Shown piece by piece: positions 44,032-52,334 of a stretch of 64,000 nt of DNA. Position 1 is the first letter of the stretch; every line of letters begins with the position of its first letter. This stretch comes from Paenibacillus senegalensis JC66 (GTDB taxonomy: Bacteria > Bacillota > Bacilli > Paenibacillales > NBRC-103111), in contig NZ_HE610961.1 in the NCBI RefSeq assembly GCF_000285515.1, forward strand, positions 255,919 through 319,918, given 5' to 3'. The notes beneath the pieces were generated by a model. The model was not told the DNA's origin. It made no database searches and saw only the letters and a list, made by a program, of their open reading frames with translations. A program made the translations under genes and the position numbers.

Positions 44032-44976
44032 TCAACCACCGCCGACCTTCCCTAATCCATCTTTTGACCAAAGTCTGTTTTGTGTCTGTTTTAAAAAAAC
44101 AATAGCATTTCTTCGGTAGTTACTATCTTTAAAACATCTAGATATATATAGTGCTACTCTGAATAAATAAATTGGAAGAATGTGGACGGACTTTAATTTT
44201 AAATAACTTTTACAATAATATATTTCGCTGTTTACTAAATGTATAAGACTAAAAGCGCCAATATACTTCGAACTTACGGCATGATAATGCGTTACTACAG
44301 AATCCGGAACATAGTATGTTTTAAAGCCTGTTTTTTCAGCTCTTATGCCAATAATCACTTCTTCTTCATATAAAAAAGTATTTTCATCAAGTGGTGTTAT
44401 AAGCTTTGCGATTTTTTTGCTCATCATAAAACAACAACCAGATAATGCATAAACCTCAATAGGTTCATCAAACGATTTATCAAGCCCATAATAATTCCTA
44501 TATATTCCTTTATAGTTAAACGCTCGTAGTTTGGTTCGAGCAAATAACTTTTCTCTAATTCCTGTTTTAGAGAACATTCTAGATTTAATTTCAACCCCCC
44601 CTGCTTTATTTAATATCTTAGGTCCAACGATCCCAACGTTTTCATGGCTACCTATAAATTTGTGCATTTCCTCAATACTATTTGGGTGGAAAATAATATC
44701 ACTGTTGGAGATCAATATATATTCGCAATCGTCTTTAATTGCTTGTTTTATACCAATATTATTGCCTGCAGAATAACCTGAATTTTTATCGTTTTTTATT
44801 ATTCTAATATTGCTGTATGAGGCAAACTCCTTGGTCAATTTATTATACGATCCATTTTTCGAGTCATTATCAATGATATAAATTCTATAAGGACCGCTAT
44901 AAGTTTCCATAATCGATCTAGTGCATTTGATAGTCTCCTTGTACGCTATGTAATTTAGAATTATTATTCCTACCAT
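44032..44976 (-). CDS. Glycosyltransferase family 2
   Basis: A 314-residue GT-A transferase. GIIILNYIAYKETIKC begins the nucleotide-binding fold, YIIDNDSKNGS and YILISNSDIIFHP hold the DxD-type region, and LYEEEVIIGIRAEKTGFKTYYVPDSVVTHYH is typical of rhamnosyl- or galactosyl-type GT2 enzymes. No membrane segment is obvious apart from a hydrophobic C-terminal part. It adds one sugar to the repeat unit; donor and acceptor are unknown. Confidence 0.85.
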   Translation of the reverse strand: MVGIIILNYIAYKETIKCTRSIMETYSGPYRIYIIDNDSKNGSYNKLTKEFASYSNIRIIKNDKNSGYSAGNNIGIKQAIKDDCEYILISNSDIIFHPNSIEEMHKFIGSHENVGIVGPKILNKAGGVEIKSRMFSKTGIREKLFARTKLRAFNYKGIYRNYYGLDKSFDEPIEVYALSGCCFMMSKKIAKLITPLDENTFLYEEEVIIGIRAEKTGFKTYYVPDSVVTHYHAVSSKYIGAFSLIHLVNSEIYYCKSYLKLKSVHILPIYLFRVALYISRCFKDSNYRRNAIVFLKQTQNRLWSKDGLGKVGGG

Positions 44977-44995
44977 AAAACTCCTCCAAAATAAA

Positions 44996-46161
44996 TCATT
45001 GCAATTTAGAAAGTTTTTTTACTACACTTAAAAAAGCCACATATACAACTAAAAAGAATTCAATAAACGCAGTATACATAACTGGCTCCATGAAAGAAGT
45101 AATTCCTAACGCCGCAACGCCATAAAAGTATTTCTTTAATCGAAATCCTTCAAATGAAACATTTTTAAAATCTTTTAAAACAATAAAATAATATAATATA
45201 TAGACCAAAGCCCCTATAATTCCTGCACTATAAATTAATTTCAAAATTATATTATGTATAAGCAAACCATCTAGAATGTTTGTTTCCGTACCCATCCCGT
45301 TTCCAAAAAAGAACCTCACTACCCCATTATTATAAATAATATGATATATATGACTGTACTGTGTTAACCTCGCCAGAATATTTACTTGTTCGGTACTAAA
45401 CCTCTCAAAAAGTAATGTTAAGAATACTGAGTTTTTATTTATTACAATAGTTACTAGAACCAAAACTCCAATAATGAGAGTAGCACCTAGATTAATTTTC
45501 AACTTTTTCATAGATGATATTATATGTATACAAATAATAAATACGAGTGCTACTATTGCAGATCTCGAATTTAGAATTAATAATGATACTATAGCCAGAG
45601 AGAAAAGTACTACGTATGCTAACCTTCGTGTACTTAGTACATCTATAAAAAAAACAACTGAAAAAAACAAAACTATCTGTGCTACATAATTGCTGTTACC
45701 AAATGGCAAAGAAAAATAGGATTTATACATATAAATTGAAGATGCTGAAAACAAATTATTATCTACCACAATAATTATTATATTTATGAATATTAAGAGG
45801 AATAAGGACACATTGAAGACATTCATAAACTTAAAGATCTTTTCACTACTTAATTCTTCCAAATAACTCGTTACTGAATAATACATCATTAGCACAAACA
45901 TAAAAACTTTAATCCCTTCAAGTGCTCTAACAAAGTCCTTTGTAGTAAACAAGGTGAACGCATGGATTAAAATAAGAACTAAAAAAAGAACACATTTTTA
46001 TCTATGTATATTTTCTGTTTTTTTACAAGAAAAAATAACGCTAATACTAAAGCTAAAATTTCTACATAGAAAACGGGAATGTTAAAATCTGACACTGGCA
46101 TAAGGAAGTTACCACTATAATATAAAAGCCCTAGCAAAAACGCCATAATTAGATAAATCAT
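44996..46161 (-). pseudogene. O-antigen polymerase (Wzy-like) gene interrupted by a frameshift
   Basis: The first frame starts at ATG 46161, with AGAAAGG 9 bases before it, and ends at a TAG after a T7 tract (plus A7, 45981-45987). The second frame (to 44996) continues the membrane pattern and includes LLILNSRSAIVAL and FGNGMGTETNILDGLLIHNIIL, an O-antigen ligase/polymerase-like loop. Adding one T joins them as ...NVFFFLVLILIHAFT..., about 388 residues with some ten membrane segments. The second frame has no ribosome site. It would polymerise repeat units outside the membrane. Broken in this sequence, or a homopolymer error or slippage site. Confidence 0.75.
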
Positions 46162-46183
46162 GAAATAGATCCTTTCTTCCTTT

Positions 46184-47335
46184 TTACCTAACCCCTTGCT
46201 TAAGATAAAAGTCCTCCAACCAGTTCGTTGATTCTCTAATATCAAACCCACTATTTTTTATCACTTCGTATGCATTATACTTATATGCTTTTTGGGATTT
46301 AATGTGGTATATTATCCTTTCAATCCAACGTTCCTTATTATCTAGCGATAAAGCTTCTACTGAGCTAGAAATAACAGCTTCATCAGGGATACAATCCGAT
46401 ACAATACAGGGCAGTCCTACTGCCTGTGCTTCTATAAGTCCTAGACCTAAACCCTCGTAAAGCGAGGGGAAAACAAACAAGTCCATTGCTTGTAATAGTT
46501 CGTGAATGTCACTTCTTTTCCCGGTAAACACTACACTATCCTGTAATTTCAAATCTGCAACCCTATTCTCTATTCTCTCTTTCGTACTCCCTTCCCCTAC
46601 TAATAACAAAGAAACGTTGGGGTTAATCTCCTGAACTGACTTAAAAACGTCTATTATAAAGTCATGATTTTTAGAACCATGGAATCTGCCAACATGACCG
46701 ATTACAAACTTTCCTTCGATATCAAGCTCTCTTCGTTTCCTGAGTTCAACTGCTCTGTCATATATAAATTTTTTAGCATCTATAGAATTATTAACTATGA
46801 AAAAGTTTGTGCTCTTGCAAACTTTTTCACCAAATAACCAAACACCTGCCGCTTTAGAACAAGCAAAAAAATAATCCGCAACGTATCTAATTCGATACTG
46901 TAACAGATTTTTTATAAGTGACTCAATACCGTAGCCTGAAGAAACACTATGGCTATGAACAATTGTCCTTAACCCATAATTTTTCGCGATTCCCAAATAA
47001 ATGGATGCGGTGCTTCTCATATGCCCATGTATTATTCTATATTCTGGATTAGTTTCAAAAAATGCCTTCCACCTGTTTTTGTATGAGAAGTGATTTTTTC
47101 CTGAATATCGATCAATACTATATATTTTACCACCCAGGTCTATGATTTCGTCACTATAATCACATTTATCTGTAGTGTGGATCATGAAATCGAATTGTAA
47201 TTTAGTGCGATCAATATGGCGGTAAATATTCATTAACATAGTTTCAGCCCCACCCATATCAAGCCTTCCCAAAACGTGTAAAACACGTACCGGAGTTCTA
47301 TTCTCATGTGCTTGTTCAGGTCTTTTTATGTCCAT
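46184..47335 (-). CDS. Glycosyltransferase family 4
   Basis: A 383-residue GT-B enzyme. N-terminal VLHVLGRLDMGGAETMLMNIYRHI and C-terminal nucleotide-binding pattern FVIGHVGRFHGSKNHDFII, LLLVGEGSTKERI and PSLYEGLGLGLIEAQAVGLPCIVSD (EX7E motif) are plain. It resembles EpsF-type transferases of Bacillus exopolysaccharide operons. It is followed after 22 bases by the Wzy start. AT-rich block. Confidence 0.9.
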   Translation of the reverse strand: MDIKRPEQAHENRTPVRVLHVLGRLDMGGAETMLMNIYRHIDRTKLQFDFMIHTTDKCDYSDEIIDLGGKIYSIDRYSGKNHFSYKNRWKAFFETNPEYRIIHGHMRSTASIYLGIAKNYGLRTIVHSHSVSSGYGIESLIKNLLQYRIRYVADYFFACSKAAGVWLFGEKVCKSTNFFIVNNSIDAKKFIYDRAVELRKRRELDIEGKFVIGHVGRFHGSKNHDFIIDVFKSVQEINPNVSLLLVGEGSTKERIENRVADLKLQDSVVFTGKRSDIHELLQAMDLFVFPSLYEGLGLGLIEAQAVGLPCIVSDCIPDEAVISSSVEALSLDNKERWIERIIYHIKSQKAYKYNAYEVIKNSGFDIRESTNWLEDFYLKQGVR

Positions 47336-47504
47336 TGTTAAGCATCCTTGTCTTTAAGTGATTTCATAATTTCTCCATATATGCGAATCTATGACAAGCT
47401 TTCTATTGAATTTTTTCTTTATTCTCTATCTACCATAATGCCCTGGTCTCTTTTCTTCCTTCATTACCTAGACTTAACTAATTCCTAAGCATTTTGCGGC
47501 TTTA

Positions 47505-48182
47505 CTGGGAAACCATTAACATCATTTCTATCCCCTGCACTATTGTAATAAGAACCACCTTCAAGTAAAACGTTAAACATTCCTTCAGGGTAGTACGTCG
47601 AGTGGACGATTCAATGTGACATTCTATAAAATCCAACACACTTTTCTGCATCCCATGGTAACGAATAGTGCCACTTTCTTACATTTCTATTAGTTTTTCT
47701 TCATATGTTTCTTCGCAAAATCCCATAACGTGAAAAACAGTATTACTTCAACGTTATATACTCAGGTGCTTCCAAATTATAATCTATACCTTCTTCTTTC
47801 ATAACACGCCCAACAAATAAAAATTAATTGAACTACCGGATGGATAATCATTTACTCCTGAGCCCACAAATTAGTCCGCCATAAACATTAGGCTTTATAT
47901 TATATGTCAAAACCACTAGGATTTTTACTTCTCATAATTTTGTTGTAACTCAACATAGCTTTATATCTGTTATCGGATCGTACCTCTCCTGTCAATAGAT
48001 GTATCGATAAATTTACATCCAAGGTCTATTAATTGGGTAACAAATTCCCCGTGTGGAAGTGTTATATACTTCTGCTGCATTAATTCACCACTCCCCCCAG
48101 AAGCTTGACCTCATCTCCTACAACACATTTTGCGGACTAAAATACTTGCGTCTTCAGCTACAAGTTTCTCCTGGATTATTTG
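47505..48182 (-). pseudogene. Decayed tandem copy of the acetyltransferase-GT4 segment
   Basis: About 680 bases that align with 48370-49690 in order, with many small and large deletions. For example 47570-47790 follows 48440-48690 closely (CCTTCAAGTAAAACGTT, GGGTAGTACGTCG, CACACTTTTCTGCATCCCAT), 47920-48070 follows 49030-49195, and 48137-48180 matches the acetyltransferase at 49633-49700 (ACAAGTTTCTCCTGGA). It is out of frame throughout. The flank 47336-47504 has no recognised content. Confidence 0.8.
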
Positions 48183-48197
48183 TCAGATCGAAGGTTA

Positions 48198-49286
48198 TCA
48201 TACCTTCTTAATCTGGTTCAAGTACTCCTTTACAACTATATCACGATTAAACTCTTTCTCTACTTTCCTGCGACCTGCCAACCCCATCTGTTTCTTCTTC
48301 TCGTAACTAAGTTCTAAGAACATCTTTATTTTTTCAATTAGATCTCCACTATTCTCCTGCTCAACCACATAACCATTAACCCCATCGTCTACTATTTCCC
48401 GACACCCTGCTCTATCAGTTGTAATAATAGGCCTTCCACAAGAAGCACCTTCAAGTAAAACGTTGGACATTCCTTCAGGGTAGTACGTCGGGTGAACGAT
48501 GCAATGTGACATTCTATAAAAATCCAACACACTTTTCTGCATCCCATGGTAACGAATAGTGCCACTTTCTTGCATTTCTATTAGTTTTTCTTCATATGTT
48601 TCTTCGCAAAATCCCACAACGTGAAAAACAGTATTCGAATACTTCGACGTTATATACTCAGCTGCTTCCAAATATTGATCTATACCTTTTTCTTTCATAA
48701 CACGCCCAACAAATAAAAAGTTAATTGATTTAACCGATGGATAATCCAATAAAGGATAATCATCAAGGTTAACTCCTGAGCCAGGTATTAATTTCTGATT
48801 ACCGCCTTTAATAATTCTCTTTGTACTAAGAAACTTCCTATTCTCCTCATTCTGAAAAAATATACAGCTTGCTCTCTTCAAAGAGAGCTTATATAGAAGT
48901 AGAGTGATCTTTTGTAATAAGCCTCCATTTTCCACAGCAGACCCTAGGCCTGTGATATTTACAATATACGGAATACCACCTATTCTACAAATTAATCCGC
49001 CATAAACGTTGGGCTTTATAGTATAAGTCAAAACCACACTAGGATTTACTTCTCTCATAATTTTGTTGTAACTCAACAATAGCTTTATATCTGTTATCGG
49101 ATTCGTACCTCTCCTGTTAATAGATGTATCGATAAATTTGCATCCAAGGTCTATTAATTGGGGAACAAATTCCCCATGTGGAAGTGATATATATACTTCA
49201 TATTCCTTCGTTAATTTTTGAATTAATTCTTTTCTAAATTTATACAATCCAACGTCATTGTTAGCTAAAATTAATACTTTACTCAT
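48198..49286 (-). CDS. Glycosyltransferase family 4 (PglA/EpsD-like)
   Basis: About 362 residues, GT-B fold. VLILANNDVGLYKFRKELIQKL begins the acceptor domain; FLFVGRVMKEKGIDQYLEAAEYI and HPTYYPEGMSNVLLEGASCGRPIITTDRAG hold the donor-binding EX7E motif. The pattern is that of the transferases that add GalNAc-type sugars to undecaprenyl-diphospho-bacillosamine. The ATG at 49286 has GAGGAG 6 bases before it and overlaps the acetyltransferase stop (TGATG). A decayed duplicate lies just downstream. Confidence 0.85.
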   Translation of the reverse strand: MSKVLILANNDVGLYKFRKELIQKLTKEYEVYISLPHGEFVPQLIDLGCKFIDTSINRRGTNPITDIKLLLSYNKIMREVNPSVVLTYTIKPNVYGGLICRIGGIPYIVNITGLGSAVENGGLLQKITLLLYKLSLKRASCIFFQNEENRKFLSTKRIIKGGNQKLIPGSGVNLDDYPLLDYPSVKSINFLFVGRVMKEKGIDQYLEAAEYITSKYSNTVFHVVGFCEETYEEKLIEMQESGTIRYHGMQKSVLDFYRMSHCIVHPTYYPEGMSNVLLEGASCGRPIITTDRAGCREIVDDGVNGYVVEQENSGDLIEKIKMFLELSYEKKKQMGLAGRRKVEKEFNRDIVVKEYLNQIKKV

Positions 49287-49903
49287 CAAATTCTCCTCGC
49301 AGGGACTCCAACGTAGGTTCCAGCCTCATGTATATCCTTAATCACAACAGCGCCTGCCCCGATTATGCAACCGCTAGCGATCGTTACATTATTGCTTACG
49401 GCACTACCAATGCCTAACCAAGACCCAACTCCAACCTGTACTGTACCTGCTAAATGCGTTCCAGGTGATAGATGAACGAAGTCTTCAATTACATTATCGT
49501 GGTCAACTGTAGCGCTAGTATTAATGATGCAGCCTCTTCCAATACGAGTGCTGCAATTAATCACCACTCCAGCCATCACAACCGTACCCTGGGATATTTC
49601 AACTTCGTTGCCTATGACAGCACTGGGATGGACTAAAATTGGAATACTTGCACCTTGAGCTTCAAGTTTCTCCTGGAGTTTTTGCCGGGTTTGATTATTT
49701 CCAATACCTACGAATATGTCGTAATCGTTAATATATGAAGTAGCATCATTCGATTGACCGATAACCTCAATACCCATGTACGCTTTGACACTATCATTGT
49801 CGTCAAGGAAAGCAATATCCGACCATGCCCCCATCTGTATTGCAATATCAGCAATAACCTTTCCGTGTCCACCGGCTCCGATGATCAATAGCTTGTTTTT
49901 CAT
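49286..49903 (-). CDS. Sugar O/N-acetyltransferase (PglD/EpsM/NeuD type)
   Basis: A 205-residue enzyme. An N-terminal Rossmann-like segment (LLIIGAGGHGKVIADIA, about 4-20) is followed by a left-handed beta-helix of hexapeptide repeats (about 90-200; catalytic His in VDHDNVIEDFVHLSPGTHLAGTV). PglD homologues acetylate UDP-4-amino-4,6-dideoxy-GlcNAc to UDP-diNAc-bacillosamine. The neighbouring dehydratase, aminotransferase and PglC-like transferase support that. It overlaps both neighbours by a few bases. Confidence 0.9.
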   Translation of the reverse strand: MKNKLLIIGAGGHGKVIADIAIQMGAWSDIAFLDDNDSVKAYMGIEVIGQSNDATSYINDYDIFVGIGNNQTRQKLQEKLEAQGASIPILVHPSAVIGNEVEISQGTVVMAGVVINCSTRIGRGCIINTSATVDHDNVIEDFVHLSPGTHLAGTVQVGVGSWLGIGSAVSNNVTIASGCIIGAGAVVIKDIHEAGTYVGVPARRI

Positions 49904-50595
49904 ACTATTGTTTCCTTTTTCGTTCCCCTGAATGGTTCCATTGTAGCTGCGTTCTCAGAATGAATTCCTTCCCGCACCAAAACTGTTTTTATCGTAAGAA
50001 AAATAATTTTCCAATCGCTGATAAAACTCATATGATCAACATACTTCACATCCAGATTAAACTTGTCTTCCCAGGTGATTGCATTCCTGCCATTAACTTG
50101 GGCTAAACCTGAGAGGCCTGGCCTAACCTCATGACGACGTCGTTGATGTTTGTTATAAAGCGACAGATACTGCACTAATAACGGCCTCGGCCCTACAAGA
50201 GACATATCTCCCTTCACAATATTAAATAGCTCCGGTAATTCATCTAAGGATGTTGAGCGTAAAAATTTACCGTACCGTGTTAATCTGGCGCTGTCCGGAA
50301 GAAGATTCCCGTTCATATCTCTTTGATCCGTCATCGTCCTGAATTTATACATCGTGAAGATTTTCTCATGGAGACCCGGCCTTTCTTGTTTAAACAAAAC
50401 CGGGCTGCCTAACTTAACTCTTACTAATAAAGCTACTAATAGCAATAAAGGCGATAAAATGATAATAGCGCACAAGGATATGAGAAAGTCCATTGGTCGC
50501 TTAATGTAATTTCTATAGATTCCGTTGTTTTTCTTAACCTGCTTCTTAGTCACTACTTTCGTGCCCAACCCATAATCCACCTCATCTACTCCCAT
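49900..50595 (-). CDS. Initiating sugar transferase (PglC/EpsL-like)
   Basis: A 231-residue monotopic phosphoglycosyl transferase. After a basic N-terminus, RPMDFLISLCAIIILSPLLLLVALLVRV is the re-entrant membrane helix; FKQERPGLHEKIFTMYKFRTM, DELPELFNIVKGDMSLVGPRPLL and RRHEVRPGLSGLAQVNGRNAITWE are the family motifs with the Asp-Glu catalytic pair. It transfers a sugar phosphate, probably diNAc-bacillosamine-1-P, to undecaprenyl phosphate to start the repeat unit. Confidence 0.92.
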   Translation of the reverse strand: MGVDEVDYGLGTKVVTKKQVKKNNGIYRNYIKRPMDFLISLCAIIILSPLLLLVALLVRVKLGSPVLFKQERPGLHEKIFTMYKFRTMTDQRDMNGNLLPDSARLTRYGKFLRSTSLDELPELFNIVKGDMSLVGPRPLLVQYLSLYNKHQRRRHEVRPGLSGLAQVNGRNAITWEDKFNLDVKYVDHMSFISDWKIIFLTIKTVLVREGIHSENAATMEPFRGTKKETIV

Positions 50596-51770
50596 AGTTG
50601 TTTTATTATGTTCACGACCCGTTCCAGATCCCCTTCACTCATCTTCGTATCGGAAGGCAAACAGACGCCATTTTCAAATAAATTCTCTGAAACATCGGTT
50701 CCTATGTAATCGTATCTTTCAAAGAATGGCTGCTTATGCATTGGCTTCCAGATAGGTCGAGATTCGATATTGTCTTCTTCTAAAGCCTTCATAATGTCTA
50801 ATGGTCTGATTGATCCAGTCAGCGTCAAGCAGCTCAACCAATAGTTCGGTTCGTTCCATTCATTTGTAGGCATCATCGTTACGCCATCCAGATGACCGAG
50901 TTCCCGGGTATAGTACTCGAAGATTTCCCTCTTCTTCTGAACCCTCTGATCCAGAACTTTTAGTTGTCCTCTGCCGATCCCAGCGACAACGTTGCTTATT
51001 TTGTAATTAAAGCCCAGCTCGCTATGCTGATAGTGACGTGCCGGATCGCGGCTTTGGGCCGCCCAAAATCTCGCTTTTTCTACCTTTTCCTCATTGTTCG
51101 AAACGAGCATTCCTCCGCCAGAAGTGGTAATTATCTTGTTTCCATTGAAGGAGAAAATCCCGTAATCGCCCAAAGTCCCTGTATACCGACCTTTATATAG
51201 CGTACCCAGTGATTCAGCTGCATCTTCGATCAAGATGGCGCCGTACTGCTGGCAAATTTCTATTATTCGATCCATATCCGCAGACAGGCCATACAGATGA
51301 ACAACAATAACAGCTTTCGGCTTCTTCCCCAGCTGCGTGTACTTTTCAAAAGCAGTCTGTAAAGCATCCGGGCTCATGTTCCATGTCTCCCAATCACTAT
51401 CAATAAACACCGGTTCGGCGTTCTGATAGATTATGGGATTCGCTGTGGCCGAGAAAGTCAGTGTGGAGCACAGTACAATATCTCCAGCTCCGACTCCTGC
51501 TGCTCTTAATGCTAAATGGATAGCGGCCGTTCCTGAACTCAAGGCGGCTGCCGCACGAATACCTACCTTGGAAGCAAGCTCTTTCTCAAACTCATCGACG
51601 TTCCTCCCTAATGGAGCAAGCCAGTTCGTATCAAATGCTTCTTGCACATATTGCATCTCATAACCTTCGTCACTCATATGTGGTGAGGAGAGATAGATTC
51701 TCTCTCCGGTTTTCGCTTGGATTGTGTAGTCTTGACCGTGGCTCGCCATCTTATGCAAAGCTCCCTTCAT
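50586..51770 (-). CDS. DegT/DnrJ/EryC1/StrS aminotransferase (PglE/EpsN-like)
   Basis: A 394-residue PLP enzyme. PLP binding is shown by EDAAESLG and GIFSFNGNKIITTSGGGMLV, where the Lys forms the internal aldimine. YLSSPHMSDEGYE...EAFDTNWLAPLG and LGFNYKISNVVAGIGRGQL are family motifs. It aminates the 4-keto sugar made by the dehydratase at 52335. The ATG at 51770 or a second at 51749 could be used; neither has a strong ribosome site. It overlaps the sugar-transferase gene by 10 bases. Confidence 0.9.
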   Translation of the reverse strand: MKGALHKMASHGQDYTIQAKTGERIYLSSPHMSDEGYEMQYVQEAFDTNWLAPLGRNVDEFEKELASKVGIRAAAALSSGTAAIHLALRAAGVGAGDIVLCSTLTFSATANPIIYQNAEPVFIDSDWETWNMSPDALQTAFEKYTQLGKKPKAVIVVHLYGLSADMDRIIEICQQYGAILIEDAAESLGTLYKGRYTGTLGDYGIFSFNGNKIITTSGGGMLVSNNEEKVEKARFWAAQSRDPARHYQHSELGFNYKISNVVAGIGRGQLKVLDQRVQKKREIFEYYTRELGHLDGVTMMPTNEWNEPNYWLSCLTLTGSIRPLDIMKALEEDNIESRPIWKPMHKQPFFERYDYIGTDVSENLFENGVCLPSDTKMSEGDLERVVNIIKQLWE

Positions 51771-52334
51771 GTTTCCCTATTGGCTAACCGAGTGCGCTTG
51801 CCCAACAACCTTGCTCATATAGTCCAGCAGTTCTTCCCTAAGTTCCCTCTCTCTGCAGTGCAAAAACTAGTGTCGTCTAGAAAGATGGATTGAATAGTTG
51901 GCTTGTCCACCAACATATAAATGACCAGCGCTAACAGCAACCTCAAAAAAGATTTGCCACTCCTATTAGGGCTGGTCTTGTTTTAGCTAAGTAGTAGCTA
52001 GGGCTGGCCCTACTCTCTGTCTTACTTTGATACAGGCCCCCATCACACAACGGGCATTCAACCCTCCCTCACATCATACCCTTGACGATAAACGTCTAAG
52101 GCGCTTGCCCACAGCATGACCGAGTGCCTGCAGTGATAAAGGTGCAGCAGACTTTACCTGTTGTGAAAAACTATTGAAGGAACTGTATAAAGCATACAGT
52201 TCCTCTCAGGCATTGCGGATAAGTTAAGGCAACTTTGATGCCCTCCTGCCTAGGTCTATAGTGCAGATCCAATGAATCTCGTCACTTAGCAAAGACACTC
52301 GTTCTTTTCGACGAGCCTTTGAGTGAGCAGGCCT
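51771..52334. other. Intergenic gap in the glycan cluster, decayed sequence
   Basis: About 560 bases between the dehydratase and aminotransferase genes. It holds a perfect 11-bp inverted repeat at 52178-52204 and a CCAGCCCTA direct repeat near 51975-52010. A short minus-strand stretch (about 51850-51970) would encode SGKSFLRLLLALVIYMLVDK followed by a LDD motif, possibly a gene remnant, with in-frame stops either side. I find no intact gene. Confidence 0.4.
52178..52204 (-). terminator. Hairpin after the dehydratase gene
   Basis: AGGAACTGTAT-gcttt-ATACAGTTCCT on the minus strand, a perfect 11-bp stem followed by TCAATAGTTTTT. It may attenuate transcription between the dehydratase and the aminotransferase. 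Confidence 0.5.

Noticed and set aside
51850..51970. Peptide text resembling an SbcC/RecN-type ATPase end or a Wzz end
   Set aside because: Only about 35 codons with stops on both sides; the resemblance is too short to name a gene.
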